A stretch of 64,000 nt of DNA from Rhodococcus sp. ABRD24. Its GTDB lineage: Bacteria > Actinomycetota > Actinomycetes > Mycobacteriales > Mycobacteriaceae. The translations under genes and the position numbers were made by a program. The stretch is from the NCBI RefSeq assembly GCF_004328705.1, contig NZ_CP035319.1, forward strand, positions 2,852,001 through 2,916,000. Reading direction: 5' to 3'. Below, in pieces: positions 61,876 through 64,000 of the stretch. The notes under the pieces were generated by a model that ran no database searches, had not been told where the DNA came from, and saw only the letters and a list, made by a program, of their open reading frames with translations. Each line of letters begins with the position of its first letter. Position 1 is the stretch's first letter.

Positions 61876-63057
61876 ATGACCTTCTTCGGCAACATGCAGA
61901 ACGAGATCTACCTGACCGGTATCGGTGGGGCGCGCCCAGGCTTGCCGATGACCGCGGCGGGTCTCGAGGCCCGGGCCCGGGAGAAGCTCAGTGCTGAGGC
62001 GTACGCGTACATCGCGGGCAGCGCGTCCACCGAGCGCACCGCTGCCGCGAATCTGGACGCCTTCACCCGCCACATGCTGGTGCCGCGGATGATGCGCGGC
62101 ACCGGCGCGCCGGACGCCCGCGATCTGAGCGTCGACATCCTCGGCACCCGGCTGGCGGCGCCGATCCTCACGGCCCCGATCGGGGTGCTCGGTCTGGTCC
62201 ACGAGCACGGCGAGGCGATCGTCGGGGAGGTCGCCGCGGGGTTGGGTATCGGTTCGGTGCTGTCGACGGCGGCGTCGTCGACCATCGAGGAGGTAGCCGC
62301 GGTCTCCGGCGACAACTGGTGGTACCAGCTGTACTGGCCGGCCGATGACGAGCTGGCGCAGTCATTGGTGCAGCGCGCCGCGAAGGCCGGCGCCAAGGCG
62401 ATCATCGTGACCGTCGACACCCCGGGAATGGGTTGGCGACCAAGAGATCTGGAACTCGGCCATCTGCCGTTCCTGCGGGCGCAGGGTATCGCGAACTACC
62501 TGTCGGATCCGGTGTTCCGCTCCCGGCTGGCGACCCCGCCGGAGGAGAGTGCCGAGGCGATGCAGATGGCGGTGCTCACGTGGGTGTCGCTGTTCGGCAA
62601 CCATGCGCTACGCGCGTCGGATATCGCGAAGATAGTCGAGTGGACCGGTCTCCCCGTTTTGGTGAAAGGCATTGTCCACGAGGATGATGCGCGTGCGGTG
62701 GTGGACTCCGGCGCGGACGGCATCGTGGTGAGCAACCACGGGGGCCGACAAGTGGACGGTGCGATCGCCGCACTCGATGCCCTGGGGCCCGTCGCTGCCG
62801 CGGTGGGAGACCGCGCAACGGTGCTGTTGGACTCCGGGATCCGTTGTGGCGCGGATGTATTGACCGCACTCGCGCTAGGTGCCGATGCGGTCCTCTACGG
62901 TCGACCGTGGGTGTACGGACTGGGATTGGCGGGATCTGAGGGCGTTCGGCACGCACTGCGAATCCTGTTGGCGGATTTCGACGTCACGATGGGGTTGGCC
63001 GGTCTGTCCAGCATCGCCGAGATCGACTCGAGTATGCTCCGTACTGCCGATCGGTAG
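61876..63057 (+). CDS. FMN-dependent alpha-hydroxyacid oxidase, lactate 2-monooxygenase-like
   Basis: Product of 393 residues, TIM barrel. FMN/active-site motifs: AYAYIAGSASTERTAAANL, APILTAPIGVLGLVHEHGE, WYQLYWPADDELAQSLVQRA, IIVTVDTPGMGWRPRDLELG, LPVLVKGIVHEDDARAV, the catalytic IVVSNHGGRQVDGAIAAL (His) and LLDSGIRCGADVLTALALGA. Length and the long loop after GWRPRDLELG are closest to lactate 2-monooxygenase (lactate to acetate), though other 2-hydroxyacids are possible. A MarR regulator gene follows within 19 bases. Confidence 0.9.
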   Translation: MTFFGNMQNEIYLTGIGGARPGLPMTAAGLEARAREKLSAEAYAYIAGSASTERTAAANLDAFTRHMLVPRMMRGTGAPDARDLSVDILGTRLAAPILTAPIGVLGLVHEHGEAIVGEVAAGLGIGSVLSTAASSTIEEVAAVSGDNWWYQLYWPADDELAQSLVQRAAKAGAKAIIVTVDTPGMGWRPRDLELGHLPFLRAQGIANYLSDPVFRSRLATPPEESAEAMQMAVLTWVSLFGNHALRASDIAKIVEWTGLPVLVKGIVHEDDARAVVDSGADGIVVSNHGGRQVDGAIAALDALGPVAAAVGDRATVLLDSGIRCGADVLTALALGADAVLYGRPWVYGLGLAGSEGVRHALRILLADFDVTMGLAGLSSIAEIDSSMLRTADR

Positions 63058-63064
63058 GTAGCAC

Positions 63065-63070
63065 TACGAT
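63065..63070 (+). promoter_or_regulatory. -10 box (TACGAT) of the MarR gene
   Basis: TACGAT ends 6 bases before GTG 63077; predicts an own, leaderless promoter in addition to read-through from the oxidase gene. Confidence 0.45.
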
Positions 63071-63076
63071 GCATTT

Positions 63077-63571
63077 GTGACAGCAGATGCTCGAGAAACC
63101 ACGGGAGCCGCGACGGAGTGGCTCGGTGCCGGCGAGATGCGCGCGTGGCGCAGTTTCATAGACGGCAGTCAGCGACTGATGGACGTGCTGAACAGGGAGC
63201 TGGAGGCAGGGCACGACCTGTCTTTGGCGGAGTATCGGATCCTGGTGATGCTGTCGGAATCGCCGGACGGATCGCTGCGGATGAGCGACCTCGCGGACGG
63301 CGTCCTGTCGTCGCGCAGCCGACTGACTCATCAGATCCGCCGGATGGAGGCCGAGGGCATGGTGGAGCGCAGCCAGTGCGTCGAGGACGGCCGCGGAGTG
63401 CTTGCGGTCATCACCGATGAGGGCCGGCGACGGCTCGCCGAGGCCGCACCCACCCACCTCGCCGGGGTCCGCAACTACATGATCGATCTGCTCAGCAAGC
63501 CCGAGATGCGGGTGCTCGCGGAGGTCTTCGAAAAGGTCGACGAAGCCATCGGAGACCGCGCCGTCAGCTGA
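63077..63571 (+). CDS. MarR-family transcriptional regulator
   Basis: Product of 164 residues. Winged helix: LSLAEYRILVMLSESPDGSL, RMSDLADGVLSSRSRLTHQI (recognition helix), RRMEAEGMVERSQCVEDGRG (wing), then VLAVITDEGRRRLAEAAPTH. Typical of the ligand-responsive MarR/HTH group common in actinobacteria. GTG start supported by the -10 box. Possible control of the upstream hydroxyacid oxidase or an unlinked target. Confidence 0.92.
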   Translation: MTADARETTGAATEWLGAGEMRAWRSFIDGSQRLMDVLNRELEAGHDLSLAEYRILVMLSESPDGSLRMSDLADGVLSSRSRLTHQIRRMEAEGMVERSQCVEDGRGVLAVITDEGRRRLAEAAPTHLAGVRNYMIDLLSKPEMRVLAEVFEKVDEAIGDRAVS

Positions 63572-63600
63572 TCGGTTTCGCCCCCTGCCGTGCATGCGGC

Positions 63601-63606
63601 TAGGAT
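63601..63606 (+). promoter_or_regulatory. -10 box (TAGGAT) of the tRNA-Ser gene
   Basis: TAGGAT ends 7 bases before the first base of the mature tRNA, so transcription would start at or next to the tRNA 5' end. Confidence 0.5.
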
Positions 63607-63613
63607 CTGCCAC

Positions 63614-63703
63614 GGAAGCGTGGCAGAGCGGCCGAATGCACTCGCCTTGAAAGCGAGCGTGGCGTTAAACCCACCGGGGGTTCAAATCCCTCCGCTTCCG
63701 CCA
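63614..63703 (+). tRNA. tRNA-Ser, anticodon TGA
   Basis: 90 bases including an encoded CCA (63701-63703). Acceptor stem ggaagcg pairs with cgcttcc. Anticodon arm ctcgc-cttgaaa-gcgag gives TGA (reads UCA and other UCN codons). A long variable arm (around cgtggcgttaaacccaccg) and T-arm ggggttcaaatccct are typical of serine tRNAs. The 3' end is followed by an integrase remnant, so this gene is a likely phage or island attachment site. Confidence 0.97.
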
Positions 63704-63705
63704 AG

Positions 63706-63737
63706 GTCAGGGGCGGTTTCAAACAACCGCCCCTGAC
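63706..63737 (+). terminator. tRNA-Ser terminator hairpin
   Basis: A perfect 13-bp stem (63706-63718 with 63725-63737) with a 6-base tcaaac loop begins 2 bases after the tRNA CCA. No T-run follows. Confidence 0.8.
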
Positions 63738-63792
63738 GTCGGAAGATCCGGCAACGCCCCGATGTGACACAGACATGACACGTGATCGTTAG

Positions 63793-64000
63793 GATCGCGG
63801 GCGTGGCGTTGAGAAAGTCGAGCTGCCGCGCGGGGACATCCGGTACCAGGTCCGGGCACGGGTGGCCGGCCCAGACGGCGCGAGACGTCAGCTGCGCTGA
63901 AGATTCGAGACCTCGAAGGCGGCGGGGGAGTTCCGCGACGAGTTGCAGGACACGCTCAAGAAGGAAGCCACTCAGGCTGCGGCCGACGAGGCGGGGGTCG
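63793..64000 (+). pseudogene. Broken N-terminus of a tyrosine-recombinase integrase
   Basis: A frame open from 63793 reads GVEKVELPRGDIRYQVRARV, then AGPDGARRQLR, an in-frame TGA at 63898-63900, and RFETSKAAGEFRDELQDTLK onward to the window edge. This is the usual N-terminal pattern of phage-type integrases (a YRVRxRxxGPDGRRRQxxRxFxTKxEA arm-binding domain). There is no ATG or GTG in this frame; a GTG at 63803 is in another frame, so a frameshift may also exist. The catalytic domain, if present, is outside the window. Position just after tRNA-Ser fits an integration site. Confidence 0.6.

Overview
The window looks like a chromosomal segment of a high-GC, mycolic-acid-containing actinobacterium, most likely Rhodococcus or a close Nocardiaceae relative. 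The support is a complete set of arabinogalactan genes (aftA, dprE1, dprE2, glfT1, glfT2, an Rv3789-like gtrA, a galactan wzm/wzt exporter), a bacterial proteasome activator ending in GQYL, F420- and FprA-type redox enzymes, and coding regions rich in G/C at third positions. Gene order resembles M. tuberculosis Rv3777-Rv3792, interrupted by accessory blocks. Genus assignment is an inference.

Layout: 1-2083 holds the 3' part of 23S rRNA, 5S rRNA and a strong terminator. 2.4-14.8 kb is a mosaic: two unknown proteins, an IS256-type transposase remnant, an FtsX-type ABC exporter divergent from a NarL-type two-component system, a RidA/HxlR divergent pair, an unknown three-gene cluster whose last gene is frameshifted, and a MarR/FUSC divergent pair with a near-perfect palindromic operator. 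14.9-26.4 kb is one long minus-strand catabolic operon: solute-binding lipoprotein, M19 dipeptidase-like protein, muconolactone-isomerase-like protein, aldehyde dehydrogenase, maleate-isomerase-like protein, two DppBC-type permeases, a CrtI/PYROXD2-type FAD oxidoreductase, a LacI regulator and a fused DppDF ATPase. A classic LacI-family operator lies just upstream of its first gene, so the unit appears self-contained: uptake, conversion and control.

26.6-34 kb is the first cell-wall block (aftA, dprE2, dprE1, sodA, gtrA), punctuated by two related hairpin repeats. 34-41.8 kb carries an HtrA-like protease, rmlC, rmlA, a ferredoxin/FprA electron-transfer pair whose ferredoxin has lost a cluster cysteine, an FAD-linked 2-hydroxyacid dehydrogenase and a DUF2254 protein. 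41.9-48.8 kb is a ketone-oxidation module: a PknK-like kinase/STAND/LuxR regulator with a broken kinase catalytic loop, a Baeyer-Villiger-type monooxygenase, an HSL-family esterase and a RidA protein. 48.8-61.8 kb is the second cell-wall block: rmlB, a secreted NxGxx-repeat protein, glfT2, a TylF-like methyltransferase, a MalT-like regulator, glfT1, wzt, wzm, bpa, a lysine-less aminotransferase-fold protein and a quinone oxidoreductase. The window closes with a lactate-monooxygenase-like enzyme, a MarR regulator, tRNA-Ser(UGA) and the broken start of a tyrosine-type integrase.

The galactan, arabinan-donor and rhamnose genes together build the mycolyl-arabinogalactan core: rmlA/B/C make dTDP-rhamnose for the linker, glfT1/glfT2 polymerise galactan, wzm/wzt export it, dprE1/dprE2 make decaprenyl-phosphoryl-arabinose and aftA primes arabinan. 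Many genes here have a TANNNT -10 box only 6-8 bases before the start codon, suggesting leaderless transcripts.
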